From contig NZ_AP019829.2 in NCBI RefSeq assembly GCF_007990545.2, forward strand, positions 1,054,001 through 1,118,000: a stretch of DNA of 64,000 nucleotides. The letters are read 5' to 3'. The position numbers and the translations under genes were made by a program. The notes beneath the pieces were generated by a model. The model was given only the letters and a program-made list of their open reading frames with translations, ran no database searches and was not told where the DNA came from. Positions 24,303-34,049 of the stretch are shown here, in pieces (the first letter of the stretch is position 1; each line of letters begins with the position of its first letter). The DNA comes from Leptotrichia wadei. Its GTDB lineage: Bacteria > Fusobacteriota > Fusobacteriia > Fusobacteriales > Leptotrichiaceae.

Positions 24303-26285
24303 ATGGGGATTTTCGATTTTTTTAAATCTTCCGAAAAGAAAGATAAAGAAAAGGAAAAAGCTGGCAACGGTAATAATAGCAATACTGCCAAAAATGTTCA
24401 AATCAGAAGACAAATTTATGATATTACGAATAATGAGTCGGAAATGATGGAAAACGGTAATTACACAGAAGATTTTACGGATATTTCCTATTATGATGAT
24501 TTTGGAAAAGAATTTAAGATGCCCAAAAAAGACTGGCTTGATAAAAAACTGTATCCATCTATAAGAAAAAATTGGAATAATATGGATGGACTATATCCAA
24601 TAATCCAAGATGCTTTCTCAAAGGGAATCTATACAGAAGTAAAGGAAGCTGTACTGAGATTTTATGCGACAGATGAAAATTTTGAGAGAAAACTAATTTT
24701 GCTTGGAACTTATCATACAAAAATAGGAGCTTATCAAAATGCTCTCGAGCTGTATGAGAAAAATTTGAATATTGATAATGTAACAGAAGGATTATGTATA
24801 GCGTATGCAGAAGTTTTGGAACTTTGTGGAAAAGCTCCTGAAGCAGAAAGAAAATATTATGATGCGCTTGAAATTAATCCAAATTCAGCAACAGCATTTA
24901 AGAAGTACTTTGACATTGTTAAAAAGAGAAATGTTAAAGAGTATGAAAGCAAACTTGAAAAATTATCTGAAATAAATGGAAATTGGCGTGCAAAAATGAT
25001 GAGAGCGATGGTTTTCTTTAAAAAAGGCGATAAGGAAAGTGGAAACTTCTTTTTAATAAATGCATTAAAAGAATCTGGATACAATTCAGAGGTAATGTAT
25101 ATTACATCAAGTATTTATATTCTTAATGAACTTTATGATGAGTTTAAGCAATATGTACTTGCTTATTATAATCCTGAAAAACATAATGCGTATACGGCCT
25201 TAAATGTTTTAAAATATTATAAAGTTAGAAACTTGTATAAAGAAGGATTAGAATTGTGTAAATTTACATCTAAATTTCCCTGGATTGAACATTATAAGAA
25301 ATTCATGCATTATGAAGACTACTTTTGGAAAATGAAGGTAAATTCTGAAAGTATAAGTAATAATGAAGGTATTTCAAATCACTTTTTTTCAACAAACAAG
25401 CCAATTTGGTATTATGGATTCAATCATCCAGAGTTTATGCTAAATCAAAGTAGACGGGTAAAACCAAACGTTCTTATACTTACGTTCACTTCGATAGGAG
25501 AAAAATCAGAATTAGCTGAAAATCTGGCTGTTTCATTACCATTGTACTTAAATGAAAATTTGCATTATAAAACAAATTTAAATTATCAATTGGCAATAGC
25601 TTATAATAAAGAAAGTTTATTTGTATCTAAAAAACGTTATAGTACTGACTATATGAAACTGATAAGGCAACAAAATAATAATTTAAATTTTGTTCTTGCA
25701 GGAAATATTTTAAAAATGCCAAATGTAGAGAAATATGAAATTGAGATTTATCTTTATGATACATTTAATGAGCAAAAATCAATTTTAGTTAATAAAATTT
25801 ATGATGAAAATAATATTTATAGTGTTCAAAATGATTTACTAAAAGCTGTAAGTACTTTTTTTGAGAGAGATTTTTCTATAAAATATGAAAGAAACTTAAA
25901 TAATTTAATTTTATTTTCGCCTAAATTAAAATTTCTGATACAAAGTAAGATTCATAAAGAACATCAGTCATGGAGATATAAAAAACTTCTGTCAGATCAG
26001 ATTGATGTGGTACTTGAAGATAGAAATAATGATCTTAAAAAAATAAATCTTTTAGCACTTTTATATGAAATAAAAGAGACAAATAGCCAGCTTTTAAAAT
26101 TTCAAAAACCTCTTATTTACAGTATGAATATTCACGGAATATTTGAAACACAAACGTTAAAAATACTTGCACCAATTATATTTAAAATATTTGATGATGA
26201 CGTTAACTTTCAAGCAAATATAGAGGCCCTAAATATTACAGATTCAAATTATTTGAGCTGGATAAATAAATTTTCGGGAGAATAA
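24303..26285 (+). CDS. Large TPR-containing protein
   Basis: 660 residues. After a Lys/Asn-rich N-terminal linker (about residues 8-35) there is a TPR-type section at about 130-330, with KIGAYQNALELYEKNLNID and APEAERKYYDALEINPNS typical of single repeats. The C-terminal half (residues 370-660) is a separate alpha/beta-looking region without a known motif. No signal peptide or membrane helix is present, so it is cytosolic. It is followed after three bases by a small membrane protein and then an amidase, which suggests an envelope-related assembly role. GGAGG lies close (4 bases) to the ATG. Confidence 0.7.
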   Translation: MGIFDFFKSSEKKDKEKEKAGNGNNSNTAKNVQIRRQIYDITNNESEMMENGNYTEDFTDISYYDDFGKEFKMPKKDWLDKKLYPSIRKNWNNMDGLYPIIQDAFSKGIYTEVKEAVLRFYATDENFERKLILLGTYHTKIGAYQNALELYEKNLNIDNVTEGLCIAYAEVLELCGKAPEAERKYYDALEINPNSATAFKKYFDIVKKRNVKEYESKLEKLSEINGNWRAKMMRAMVFFKKGDKESGNFFLINALKESGYNSEVMYITSSIYILNELYDEFKQYVLAYYNPEKHNAYTALNVLKYYKVRNLYKEGLELCKFTSKFPWIEHYKKFMHYEDYFWKMKVNSESISNNEGISNHFFSTNKPIWYYGFNHPEFMLNQSRRVKPNVLILTFTSIGEKSELAENLAVSLPLYLNENLHYKTNLNYQLAIAYNKESLFVSKKRYSTDYMKLIRQQNNNLNFVLAGNILKMPNVEKYEIEIYLYDTFNEQKSILVNKIYDENNIYSVQNDLLKAVSTFFERDFSIKYERNLNNLILFSPKLKFLIQSKIHKEHQSWRYKKLLSDQIDVVLEDRNNDLKKINLLALLYEIKETNSQLLKFQKPLIYSMNIHGIFETQTLKILAPIIFKIFDDDVNFQANIEALNITDSNYLSWINKFSGE

Positions 26286-26288
26286 ATT

Positions 26289-26912
26289 ATGCTTTTTTAT
26301 AAAAAAATAGTGGCAGTAGTAATATCTATTTTTTACATATTTGCAAATTGTAGCTTTTATAATTCAATTTTTCATGAATATACAAATAATAGACTTTTTC
26401 ATATAACAACATGGCTTGGAATTGTTGAAGCACTTTTCTGGATTACATTATTTCTTTCAGTATTTCAACTTGAAGATAAAAGTATTCAAAAAGGTGATAG
26501 AACTAGGGAAGAAAAAGAAAAGGAAATAAAAAAAGATACAAGAGATTTAATAATTTGTTTTTTCATATTTATAGCAAGTTTAATTTGTATAAATATTTCC
26601 CGTGTGATTTTAACAAGTTCACCTTATATAAATGACATAGCTTCAACTGTAAGTTCATACACTATGTTTATTGGAGGTACAAGAGTCTTATTTATATTTT
26701 CAGCAATAATGTTTATTTTTATTGCAGTAAGTAGAAAAAATATATTTTTAATTATTATTTCAGCAATAAATACTATAATTTCTATAATGATATGGCTAGA
26801 TTTTGATGGAAATATTACTGCAATTATGAGAATTACTATTGCAATATTAGCAATTATTTATTATTTAAAAAATGATATTATAAAATTTAATAAAAAGAAC
26901 GGAACTAAGTAA
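26289..26912 (+). CDS. Membrane protein of unknown function
   Basis: 207 residues with about six hydrophobic helices and a charged loop (KSIQKGDRTREEKEKEIKKD) after the second. The stop of the TPR gene is three bases upstream and GGGAG overlaps its end, so the two are translationally linked. No family recognised. It lies between a TPR protein and a cell-wall amidase. Confidence 0.65.
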   Translation: MLFYKKIVAVVISIFYIFANCSFYNSIFHEYTNNRLFHITTWLGIVEALFWITLFLSVFQLEDKSIQKGDRTREEKEKEIKKDTRDLIICFFIFIASLICINISRVILTSSPYINDIASTVSSYTMFIGGTRVLFIFSAIMFIFIAVSRKNIFLIIISAINTIISIMIWLDFDGNITAIMRITIAILAIIYYLKNDIIKFNKKNGTK

Positions 26913-26979
26913 TAGAAAAATTAGTAATTAAAAATAAAATAAGTAAAAAAAATTATTAAAATAGGAGGATGACAAACAA

Positions 26980-27969
26980 ATGAAAAAGAATGTAGCAAAT
27001 ATATTATTTTTAATATCAATATTATCTGTCGGAAATATATTAAATGCAAACAATCAAGATGTTTCAAAAGATGTTAAAAAGCCAATAGAAATACGTATTG
27101 ATGATAATGGACAAGTAAGGAAAGATCAATCGGGTCCTAATAAAAACAAAAAAAATGATAATAGTGGACAAAATAGTTATGTAAACACAAATACTCAAAG
27201 AGGAGGAACTGAAACAATATCAAATTCAGCAGGAACAGTTAAAGTAGATGCTTCTTCATATAACTCACAAGGTCAAGATTATAGACAAAAATTCATAATC
27301 TTACATTATACAGCGGGAAATAGAGATTCATCGTTAAAAACTTTGACAGAAAATGAAGTAAGTGCACACTATCTGGTTTCAGATGACAAATCAGAACCAG
27401 TTTATTCATTAGTAGATGAAAATAAGAGAGCTTGGCATGCTGGAGTTAGTGATTGGAAAGGAAGAAACAATTTAAATGACACTTCAATTGGAATTGAAAT
27501 TGTAAATGGTGGAGATGTCAGTGGAACATTTGTGCCATATAAAGATTTTCAAATAAAGGAAGTTGCTGTTTTAGTTAAATATTTAGCTGATAAATATGAA
27601 ATTCCTGCGACGAATATTTTAGGACATTCAGATATTGCACCACAAAGAAAATCTGATCCAGGTCCACTATTTCCTTGGAGGGAACTATATACTCAGTATA
27701 ATATTGGAATGTGGTATGACAACGAGACAAAAAATAACTATGAAAGAGAATATGAAACTAAACTAAGTATGACACCTGTTTCTGACGTTCAAAGAGAATT
27801 AAACAAATTTGGATACGGCATTAGTATAACAGGTTCTTGGGATAAACAAACTAAAAACGTAATAAAAGCATTCCAGCATCATTTTAGACCATCAAATTAT
27901 AGTGGTGAAATGGATGTTGAAACATTTGCTATTTTAAAAGCATTAAATGAAAAATATAATAAAAAGTAG
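26980..27969 (+). CDS. N-acetylmuramoyl-L-alanine amidase with peptidoglycan-binding domain
   Basis: 329 residues. A signal peptide (residues 1-24) and an Asn/Lys/Gln-rich linker lead to an Amidase_2 (AmpD-like) domain at about residues 100-240: FIILHYTAGN with the first zinc His, SAHYLVSDD, RAWHAGVSDW, SIGIEIVNGGD, and LGHSDIAPQRKSDPGPLFPW with the other ligands. A PG_binding_1 domain follows (about 265-325, VQRELNKFGYG). It cuts the bond between muramic acid and L-Ala in the cell wall. AGGAGG precedes the start. Confidence 0.93.
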   Translation: MKKNVANILFLISILSVGNILNANNQDVSKDVKKPIEIRIDDNGQVRKDQSGPNKNKKNDNSGQNSYVNTNTQRGGTETISNSAGTVKVDASSYNSQGQDYRQKFIILHYTAGNRDSSLKTLTENEVSAHYLVSDDKSEPVYSLVDENKRAWHAGVSDWKGRNNLNDTSIGIEIVNGGDVSGTFVPYKDFQIKEVAVLVKYLADKYEIPATNILGHSDIAPQRKSDPGPLFPWRELYTQYNIGMWYDNETKNNYEREYETKLSMTPVSDVQRELNKFGYGISITGSWDKQTKNVIKAFQHHFRPSNYSGEMDVETFAILKALNEKYNKK

Positions 27970-28077
27970 TATTTTTAAAAAGTTTATTATAGCAAAAGAA
28001 AAACATTATTCACAGACAGTAGAGCTTTTCAGCAAACAGATAATTTAAGAAAATGAGAAGAAAGGAAAAATTATAAA

Positions 28078-29289
28078 ATGAAAAAGTTTTCAAATAGAGC
28101 TTTAAATATGCACTATTCACCGATTAGAAAATTAGTTCCGTACATTGATGAAGCTAAAAGGAATGGAGTAAAAGTGTATCAGTTACATATCGGACAACCT
28201 GATGTGGAAACGCCAGATACGTTTTTTGAAGGACTGAATAACTATAAAGAAAAAATTGTAAAATATACAAATTCAGCTGGAATAATAGAACTTAGAGAGT
28301 CATTTTCTAAATCTTATAAAAAAGTTGAAATTAATCTTTTACCAGAAGAAATTTTGATTACTCAAGGTGGAAGTGAAGCAATTCAAATTACACTTCAAAC
28401 TCTTTGTAATCCTGGGGATGAAGTTTTAGTACCAGAGCCATATTATACAAATTATGACAGTTTTTTGAGAATTGCAGATGCAAAATTGGTTCCAATTGAA
28501 ACTTCAATTGAAAATCATTATCATTTACCAGCAAGAGAAGAAATTGAAAAATTAATTACCCCAAAAACCAAGGCAATAATGTTTTCTAATCCAAGTAATC
28601 CGACAGGAATTGTTTTTAGACCCGAAGAAACGGAATTGATAAAAGAAATTGCGATAAAATATGATTTATACATAATTACAGATGAAGTTTATAGACAATT
28701 TATTTATGATGAAGAAATTGCAAAAAGTTATCAATCATTTATGTCAATTCCAGAAATTGAAGATAGAGTTATTCTTGTGGATAGTATTTCTAAGCACTAC
28801 AGTGCAACTGGAGCAAGAATTGGTGTTATCGCTTCTAAAAATAAAGATTTTATGGCACAAGCATTAAAATTTTGCCAGGCTAGATTATCAGTTTCAACAA
28901 TTGAACAATATGCCAGTACAAACTTGATAAATACGCTGGATACATACATTGATAATACAAAGTTGGAGTATAAAGTTAGACGGGATATGATTTACAACAA
29001 TATTACTAAAATACCTGGTGTTGTAACATACAAGCCAAGCAGTTCATTGTATTTAATTGCTGAATTGCCTGTAGATGATATTGAAAAATTTGCAATTTGG
29101 CTATTAACAGAATTTAGATATGAAAATCAAACATTATCATTTGCACCAGGACCAGGATTTTATACAACACCTGGAAAAGGTATAAAGGAAGCCAGATTCT
29201 CATTTTGTACTCATAATTTAATTGAAATTGAAAATGGAATGAAAGTACTGAAAAAAGCTTTAGAAGAATATAACAAAATAAATAAATAG
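28078..29289 (+). CDS. PLP-dependent aminotransferase, class I/II
   Basis: 403 residues, fold type I. NPSNPTGIVFRPEE, ITDEVYRQFIYD and DSISKHYSATGARIG are the usual cofactor segments, the Lys in SISKHYS forming the Schiff base; RFSFCTHNLIE near the end supplies the C-terminal Arg. It belongs to the aspartate/aromatic aminotransferase family, but the amino-acid substrate is not fixed by these motifs. The ribosome site is AGAAAGGA. A terminator follows, so the gene is transcribed alone. Confidence 0.92.
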   Translation: MKKFSNRALNMHYSPIRKLVPYIDEAKRNGVKVYQLHIGQPDVETPDTFFEGLNNYKEKIVKYTNSAGIIELRESFSKSYKKVEINLLPEEILITQGGSEAIQITLQTLCNPGDEVLVPEPYYTNYDSFLRIADAKLVPIETSIENHYHLPAREEIEKLITPKTKAIMFSNPSNPTGIVFRPEETELIKEIAIKYDLYIITDEVYRQFIYDEEIAKSYQSFMSIPEIEDRVILVDSISKHYSATGARIGVIASKNKDFMAQALKFCQARLSVSTIEQYASTNLINTLDTYIDNTKLEYKVRRDMIYNNITKIPGVVTYKPSSSLYLIAELPVDDIEKFAIWLLTEFRYENQTLSFAPGPGFYTTPGKGIKEARFSFCTHNLIEIENGMKVLKKALEEYNKINK

Positions 29290-29298
29290 ATTTCTTTG

Positions 29299-29356
29299 GA
29301 CTTGTTTAGTAATTCAAAATTAGTTTTTTGTAATTATTTGAGCAAGTCTAATTTTT
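29299..29356 (+). terminator. Probable terminator of the aminotransferase gene
   Basis: GACTTG..TAGTAATT pairs with AATTATTTGAGCAAGTC through an imperfect stem, followed by TAATTTTTT. The wording of the arms (AGACTTG) also recalls the ends of the inverted-repeat element at 44348. Confidence 0.6.
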
Positions 29357-29435
29357 TATAAAAGTTTAGAAATATTATATTTATTAAAATTTTTATACTT
29401 TTACAAATGACTAAAAAAAGGAGAAAATAATTTTT

Positions 29436-30152
29436 ATGGAAAATAAAGAAAACTTTATTGAAAAGGATATAAAAAATGCAAAAGAAATTTTAGAGAGGAT
29501 GAATCCTAATCAAAAAGTCAATTATCATACAATTTTAACAAAATTGATTTCAGATTGGAAAAGTAAAAATATTCGTCCCAAAATAATGATTCACAGCTGC
29601 TGTGCACCTTGCAGCACCTATACTTTAGAATTCCTTACACAATATGCTGATGTAACTGTGTTGTTTGCTAATAACAATATTCATCCTAAAGCTGAATATG
29701 AGAAAAGAGCTTTAGTTCAACAGGAATTTATAAATAAATTTAATGAAAGAACAGGAAATAATGTCGGATTTATTGAGGATGAGTATAAACCAGCTGACTT
29801 TTATCGAGCTGTGAAAGGATTGGAAAATGAAAAAGAAGGTGGAGAAAGATGTACGGTTTGCTTTCAAATGAGATTAGATATTGTTGCAAAAAAGGCCCAA
29901 GAATTGGGATTTGATTATTTTGGAAGTGCATTAACATTAAGTCCTCACAAAAATAGTCAGTTGATAAACACTCTTGGATTAGAGATTCAAGAGATTTTTG
30001 ATGTGAATTATTTGCCATCAGATTTCAAGAAAAATAATGGTTACAAGCGTTCAGTCGATATGTGCGCAGAATACGATGTTTATCGTCAATGTTATTGTGG
30101 GTGCATTTTTGCAGCATTGGATCAGGGTATCGACTTGAATGAGTATAAGTAG
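29436..30152 (+). CDS. queH: Epoxyqueuosine reductase QueH
   Basis: 238 residues. QueH reduces epoxyqueuosine to queuosine in tRNA, the last step of queuosine synthesis, in bacteria that lack QueG. The Cys pattern of the family is complete: HSCCAPCSTY near residue 52, GGERCTVCFQMRL in the middle, and RQCYCGC near the C-terminus, giving the ligands of an Fe-S cluster and a second metal site. AAAGGAG lies upstream of the ATG. The other queuosine genes are not in this window. Confidence 0.94.
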   Translation: MENKENFIEKDIKNAKEILERMNPNQKVNYHTILTKLISDWKSKNIRPKIMIHSCCAPCSTYTLEFLTQYADVTVLFANNNIHPKAEYEKRALVQQEFINKFNERTGNNVGFIEDEYKPADFYRAVKGLENEKEGGERCTVCFQMRLDIVAKKAQELGFDYFGSALTLSPHKNSQLINTLGLEIQEIFDVNYLPSDFKKNNGYKRSVDMCAEYDVYRQCYCGCIFAALDQGIDLNEYK

Positions 30153-30169
30153 GATTTTTATAAAATAAA

Positions 30170-30198
30170 TTGTAAAAATCTTTTATTTGAGGTATAAT
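30170..30198 (+). promoter_or_regulatory. Promoter of the phosphatase-DUF697 cassette
   Basis: TTGTAA (30170-30175), a 17-base spacer and a perfect TATAAT (30193-30198), 62 bases before the ATG at 30260. With the terminator at 34050-34102 it bounds a four-gene unit. Confidence 0.65.
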
Positions 30199-30259
30199 AT
30201 TAACAAAGCTTAAATTATAAATAAAAATTAATTTGAATAATTTGGAAGATGATGGGAAA

Positions 30260-31189
30260 ATGGAACTAAATATAAGAAGAATTAAAGAAGATGATTATCA
30301 AAAAATTTTTGTTTTGACGGATATTCATGGAAGATTTGATTTGTTTGAAAAAATAATGGAGAAAATAGATTTGAAAAAAGAAGATTTACTACTGATTCTT
30401 GGAGATAGTTGTGATAGAGGAAAATTTTCTTTTGAGTTATATAATTGGTATGAAAAAATGATTCAGAAAGGATATAATATTATTCACTTAATGGGAAATC
30501 ACGAAAATATGCTTTTTGAATCAATAAGCGATGAAAATACTCGTTTAAATTGGTTATATAATGGTGGAAATGTTACTATAAAATCTTTTTTTGAACATCA
30601 AACAGAAGAAAAAACAATAGATGAATATTGGAAAAATAATAAATTCTATGAAGAAAAATGGTTATTTAATTTTATTGAAAAAATGCCACATATCATTGAG
30701 AGTGAAAATCATTTATTTGTTCATGCAGGAATTGATTTTTCTAAAAATTTGGAAGATCAAGAAATTAAATATTTATTATGGACTCGAGATGATTGGTATA
30801 AAAAAAATAATACAGGAAAAATCGTATATTATGGTCATACCCCACAAAAAGATATTAGCATTAAAAATAATTGTATAAATTTAGATTCAGGATGTTTTTC
30901 TACTGATGTTTTAAGATGTGTTGAGTTAAAGGAAAAGAAATTGTTTGTTTTAAAAAATAATAATGTTAAAATAGAAAAATTTGATATAAAACAAATAAAA
31001 AAGAAATTAACTGAAGAAAGAAAAGAAGAAAGAAAAAAAGAATATGAAAAATTGATTGAGGATTATAAAGAATATATAATAGATTTAGAAAATAAAACAG
31101 ATAAAACAAAAAAAGATGAACAAAATTTATTAGAAGTTAAAGAAAATCTAAAAAAATTAATTAGATTAAAAAGAATATTGGAAAAGTAG
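30260..31189 (+). CDS. PPP-family metallophosphoesterase with coiled-coil tail
   Basis: 309 residues. The metal-binding motifs are VLTDIHGRFD, LGDSCDRG, LMGNHENM, FVHAGIDF and YGHTPQKD, so a two-metal Ser/Thr-type protein phosphatase or related phosphoesterase fold is complete through about residue 230. The last 70 residues (KKKLTEERKEERKKEYEKLI onward) are a highly charged coiled coil, unusual for small bacterial PPP enzymes, and may tether it to partners. The ATG at 30260 is chosen; a TTG at 30233 is in frame but lacks a ribosome site. The next gene begins 11 bases after its stop, in an apparent four-gene operon. Confidence 0.82.
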   Translation: MELNIRRIKEDDYQKIFVLTDIHGRFDLFEKIMEKIDLKKEDLLLILGDSCDRGKFSFELYNWYEKMIQKGYNIIHLMGNHENMLFESISDENTRLNWLYNGGNVTIKSFFEHQTEEKTIDEYWKNNKFYEEKWLFNFIEKMPHIIESENHLFVHAGIDFSKNLEDQEIKYLLWTRDDWYKKNNTGKIVYYGHTPQKDISIKNNCINLDSGCFSTDVLRCVELKEKKLFVLKNNNVKIEKFDIKQIKKKLTEERKEERKKEYEKLIEDYKEYIIDLENKTDKTKKDEQNLLEVKENLKKLIRLKRILEK

Positions 31190-31200
31190 GAGAATAAAAT

Positions 31201-32046
31201 ATGTTTAACGCAGAATTGAAAGAAAGAGCAAAAAAAGATTTAGAGGAAGTATATGAAGATTACAAAAGAACATTAGCTAATACTGTAAATCACTCTGAAT
31301 CATTATATGAGAAAAAAGTATATGCTGTTGAAATACTTAAAAATTTTAGTAGTTATATTCAGAAGTTGTCAAATAAACCAATAGAGTTTGAAACTATTTT
31401 AGGTAAAATAGAGATGAATATAAAAAAATTTGACAATAAAATTGAAGAAGTAGCGAAAGAGGTTAATCAAGCAAAAGTAGTTCCAACAGCTGTGGCTGGT
31501 GCAGGAGCATTAGCTGGTGCAGGAGTCGCTGCATTTGCTCCAACGGCGGCGATGGCAATAGCAACAACGTTTGGAACGGCTTCTACTGGAACAGCAATAG
31601 CAAGTTTATCAGGTGCTGCTGCGACAAATGCTGCATTAGCATGGCTTGGTGGAGAAGCATTGGCTGCAGGAGGAGGTGGAATTGTAGGTGGGGAAGCGCT
31701 TCTAGCATTAGCAGGACCAATAGGTTGGGCTATAGGAGGAAGTGCATTATTAGGTGCTGGATTAATCTTAAATGGTAAAAATAAAGAAGCTGCCGATAAA
31801 ATTGAAGAACAAATATTAGAAATAAAAAAAGAAATGATGAAAATAATGAAATTAGATATTAAAGTTTTAATGTCTGAAAAAGAAATAAAAGAAATTTCTG
31901 ATAATATGGAAAATGGATTTGAATTAATAAAGTACAATAATGATTACAATCAGTTTTCGATAGAAAATAAAGAACGATTAGCAACATTAATGAATATTTC
32001 TGAATCGTTATCGACTAAAATAGGAGAATTTGTGTCAAATGAATAA
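31201..32046 (+). CDS. Coiled-coil protein with Gly/Ala-rich hydrophobic core
   Basis: 281 residues in three parts: a charged helical N-terminus (1-95), a long Gly/Ala-rich hydrophobic region (about 97-200) with repeated GAG, GGG and GxxxG-like spacing such as LAGAGVAAFAPTAAMAI and WLGGEALAAGGGGIVGGEAL, and a charged helical C-terminus. The middle resembles glycine-zipper membrane-inserting segments of pore-forming or membrane-remodelling proteins. There is no signal peptide, so it would act from inside the cell. AGGAG precedes the ATG. The end overlaps the start of the next gene by eight bases, so the two are probably made in fixed ratio. No family recognised. Confidence 0.65.
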   Translation: MFNAELKERAKKDLEEVYEDYKRTLANTVNHSESLYEKKVYAVEILKNFSSYIQKLSNKPIEFETILGKIEMNIKKFDNKIEEVAKEVNQAKVVPTAVAGAGALAGAGVAAFAPTAAMAIATTFGTASTGTAIASLSGAAATNAALAWLGGEALAAGGGGIVGGEALLALAGPIGWAIGGSALLGAGLILNGKNKEAADKIEEQILEIKKEMMKIMKLDIKVLMSEKEIKEISDNMENGFELIKYNNDYNQFSIENKERLATLMNISESLSTKIGEFVSNE

Positions 32047-33379
32047 ATACGAATTGAAAGAAAAAGAATGGAAGTTGTCGACCTGTGATAGGTATGATTT
32101 CATGATTGCCGGCTTTAGTGGAGCTATTGCAGGAATTATTGATGTCTTTTTTGTTGGAAATCCTAGTTTAAGTAAATTAGGAAGTTTGACAGATGATGGA
32201 GCAGATGAATTAGTAAAAAAATTTGCTAAAGTGAGTGGTTGGAAACCTAAAATAGATAATGAGAATAATGTAGCTTCTGCGATAGGATTTCTTGAAGGTA
32301 AATTTAGAGTGAACTATGATCAGAGAAATACAACTGATGTAAACAAATTATTTAAAATGGGAGCTAAAAATCATCATATAAAGTCACTAAGCCATTCACC
32401 TGATATTATTGGATTATTTTTTTCAATATTAAATCAATTTACATCTACTGCAACATTTGTTAGTGAAGGGAAAATATTTAATATTGATACATCAGATGGA
32501 AAATTTGAATTGAAAGGGAATAATTTTATTGAAAAATTATTTTGCGGATTCTGTAATTGGATTGGACATATAATGTCTGATCTATCTGGAAGTTCAGGTG
32601 GAAGAGGAAAAATAAATGCTGGAAGAGGTTCAGGAATACCGATTCCTTTCATGGAGTTATTTTTAATGTGTGATTTTGGTAAATTTCAAAATGGAAATGA
32701 TAGACAAACATTAGCTGTAACAATGACAAGGGTTTTTCAAGAAGGATATGATGCCCGTTTTGGAGTAACAATGTCAATTCCTGTTTTAATACAAGAATTA
32801 ATGATTAGAAGTTTATGGATAATTAAAAAAAGATATTTTGAAAAGAAAGATTGGAAAGAATGTATTCCAACTGAAAAACATGGAGATCTGAGATTAATGT
32901 TACTTATAGGATATACAACTTTTTGTTTAATAGATGGTATTGATGCAGGACTTCGTTCAGGTGGCAATATGGTACAATTTATTCTCCATTTAAATTATGT
33001 CGCTTGGGTAAGATTAATAATGTTGGTATTTAAAGAATTAATTATACGTTATGGGCCTTTCATAAAGGAATATTTAGATAAGTTTTTATATTCTATATTT
33101 AATACAATTAAAAATTTAAATGAACAAAAATTAATAGAAGAATTCTATGAAAGAATACAAAAAACCGATAGAGAGATAACAAGGACTTTGTATGAATTTA
33201 TTCAACAAGTACAAGAAGAATACAAACAAAGACAAAAATTATTAATCGAATCTTTTTCAAAAAAAAATAATGCAACTCAACAAATGATTTATAGTGTTGA
33301 ATATGCTAAAATAATGGGAGTTTCAAAAGAAAAAATAATTTATTCTATAGAAGAATTAGATGAGTTGTTAAAAAAATAA
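32039..33379 (+). CDS. Large protein of unknown function, cassette component
   Basis: 446 residues. It contains hydrophobic stretches near residue 18 (MIAGFSGAIAGIIDVFFVG), HSPDIIGLFFSILNQF and LMLLIGYTTFCLIDGIDAGL, and a compact block with CGFCNWIGHIMSDLSGSSG followed by RGSGIPIPFMELF. These read like conserved, possibly catalytic or ligand-binding motifs but I cannot assign them. The C-terminal 80 residues are coiled coil (REITRTLYEFIQQVQEEYKQ). The ATG at 32039 is chosen over a TTG at 32030. It overlaps the preceding gene and is followed by the DUF697-like gene after 28 bases. Confidence 0.7.
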   Translation: MNKYELKEKEWKLSTCDRYDFMIAGFSGAIAGIIDVFFVGNPSLSKLGSLTDDGADELVKKFAKVSGWKPKIDNENNVASAIGFLEGKFRVNYDQRNTTDVNKLFKMGAKNHHIKSLSHSPDIIGLFFSILNQFTSTATFVSEGKIFNIDTSDGKFELKGNNFIEKLFCGFCNWIGHIMSDLSGSSGGRGKINAGRGSGIPIPFMELFLMCDFGKFQNGNDRQTLAVTMTRVFQEGYDARFGVTMSIPVLIQELMIRSLWIIKKRYFEKKDWKECIPTEKHGDLRLMLLIGYTTFCLIDGIDAGLRSGGNMVQFILHLNYVAWVRLIMLVFKELIIRYGPFIKEYLDKFLYSIFNTIKNLNEQKLIEEFYERIQKTDREITRTLYEFIQQVQEEYKQRQKLLIESFSKKNNATQQMIYSVEYAKIMGVSKEKIIYSIEELDELLKK

Positions 33380-33407
33380 TATAAAATAATAATAGGAGAT
33401 ACTGAAA

Positions 33408-33995
33408 ATGAGCGAAAATTATTATGATAATGAATTTGAAAAACTAAAAGAAGAGTTAAACAATTTAAAAAAGGAAGCAGGAAAAAATGAGGAAATAGAT
33501 CAAGAAAATGAAAGGATAGAGAAAAAAAGAAAGCAAGAAGAAGAAATTGAAGAAGTAGAGTATCAAGAAAAGAAAGCGAGAGAAATTGTTGATATGAGTT
33601 CTGTAGCAGCAGGTGGAGTGGGAGTTATACCGATACCTTTTGCAGATGCAATTCCTATTTCAGGAATACAATTAAATATGATTTATCAAATAAATGAAAA
33701 ATTTAATGTTGAAACAGAAGCTAAAATGATCGTTAGTGGACTAGGAACTGTTATCGGAGCTTCTATGATTGGAAGAACAGTCGCTTCTAATCTATTAAAA
33801 TTTATTCCTATTGTTGGTTCAGTGGCTTCAATTGGAACAGCTGCTGCTATAACAAAAGCTATGGGAGAAGCTTACATAATAACGTTGAAAAATTTATGTA
33901 TCAGATATATTAAAGAAGGAAGATCAACTAACTATCTTGATATAGATGATATTATTGAGGAATTTAAAAATAATTTTAAACCACCTAAGAAATAA
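33408..33995 (+). CDS. DUF697-like membrane protein
   Basis: 195 residues. A charged coiled-coil N-terminus (residues 1-60) leads to SSVAAGGVGVIPIPFADAIP, ISGIQLNMIYQINEKF, VSGLGTVIGASMIG and LKFIPIVGSVASIGTAAA, the hydrophobic hairpins found in DUF697/YcjF-type proteins, which are normally fused or adjacent to GTPases. Here there is no GTPase; the partner is a PPP phosphatase and two unknown proteins. AGGAGATAC precedes the ATG. It is the last gene of the cassette; the branched terminator lies 54 bases downstream. Confidence 0.7.
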   Translation: MSENYYDNEFEKLKEELNNLKKEAGKNEEIDQENERIEKKRKQEEEIEEVEYQEKKAREIVDMSSVAAGGVGVIPIPFADAIPISGIQLNMIYQINEKFNVETEAKMIVSGLGTVIGASMIGRTVASNLLKFIPIVGSVASIGTAAAITKAMGEAYIITLKNLCIRYIKEGRSTNYLDIDDIIEEFKNNFKPPKK

Positions 33996-34049
33996 AAAAT
34001 TCCCAATTGACATTCTAAAAAAAATAATATAAAATAAAATATATTAACC

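Noticed and set aside
29370-29435. PreQ1 riboswitch upstream of queH
   Set aside because: The region lacks the C-rich loop and A-rich tail of known preQ1 aptamers.
31467-31937. 156-codon Ala/Pro-rich frame on the minus strand
   Set aside because: It is the mirror image of the Gly/Ala-rich part of the plus-strand gene at 31201, lacks a ribosome site and lies wholly inside that gene.
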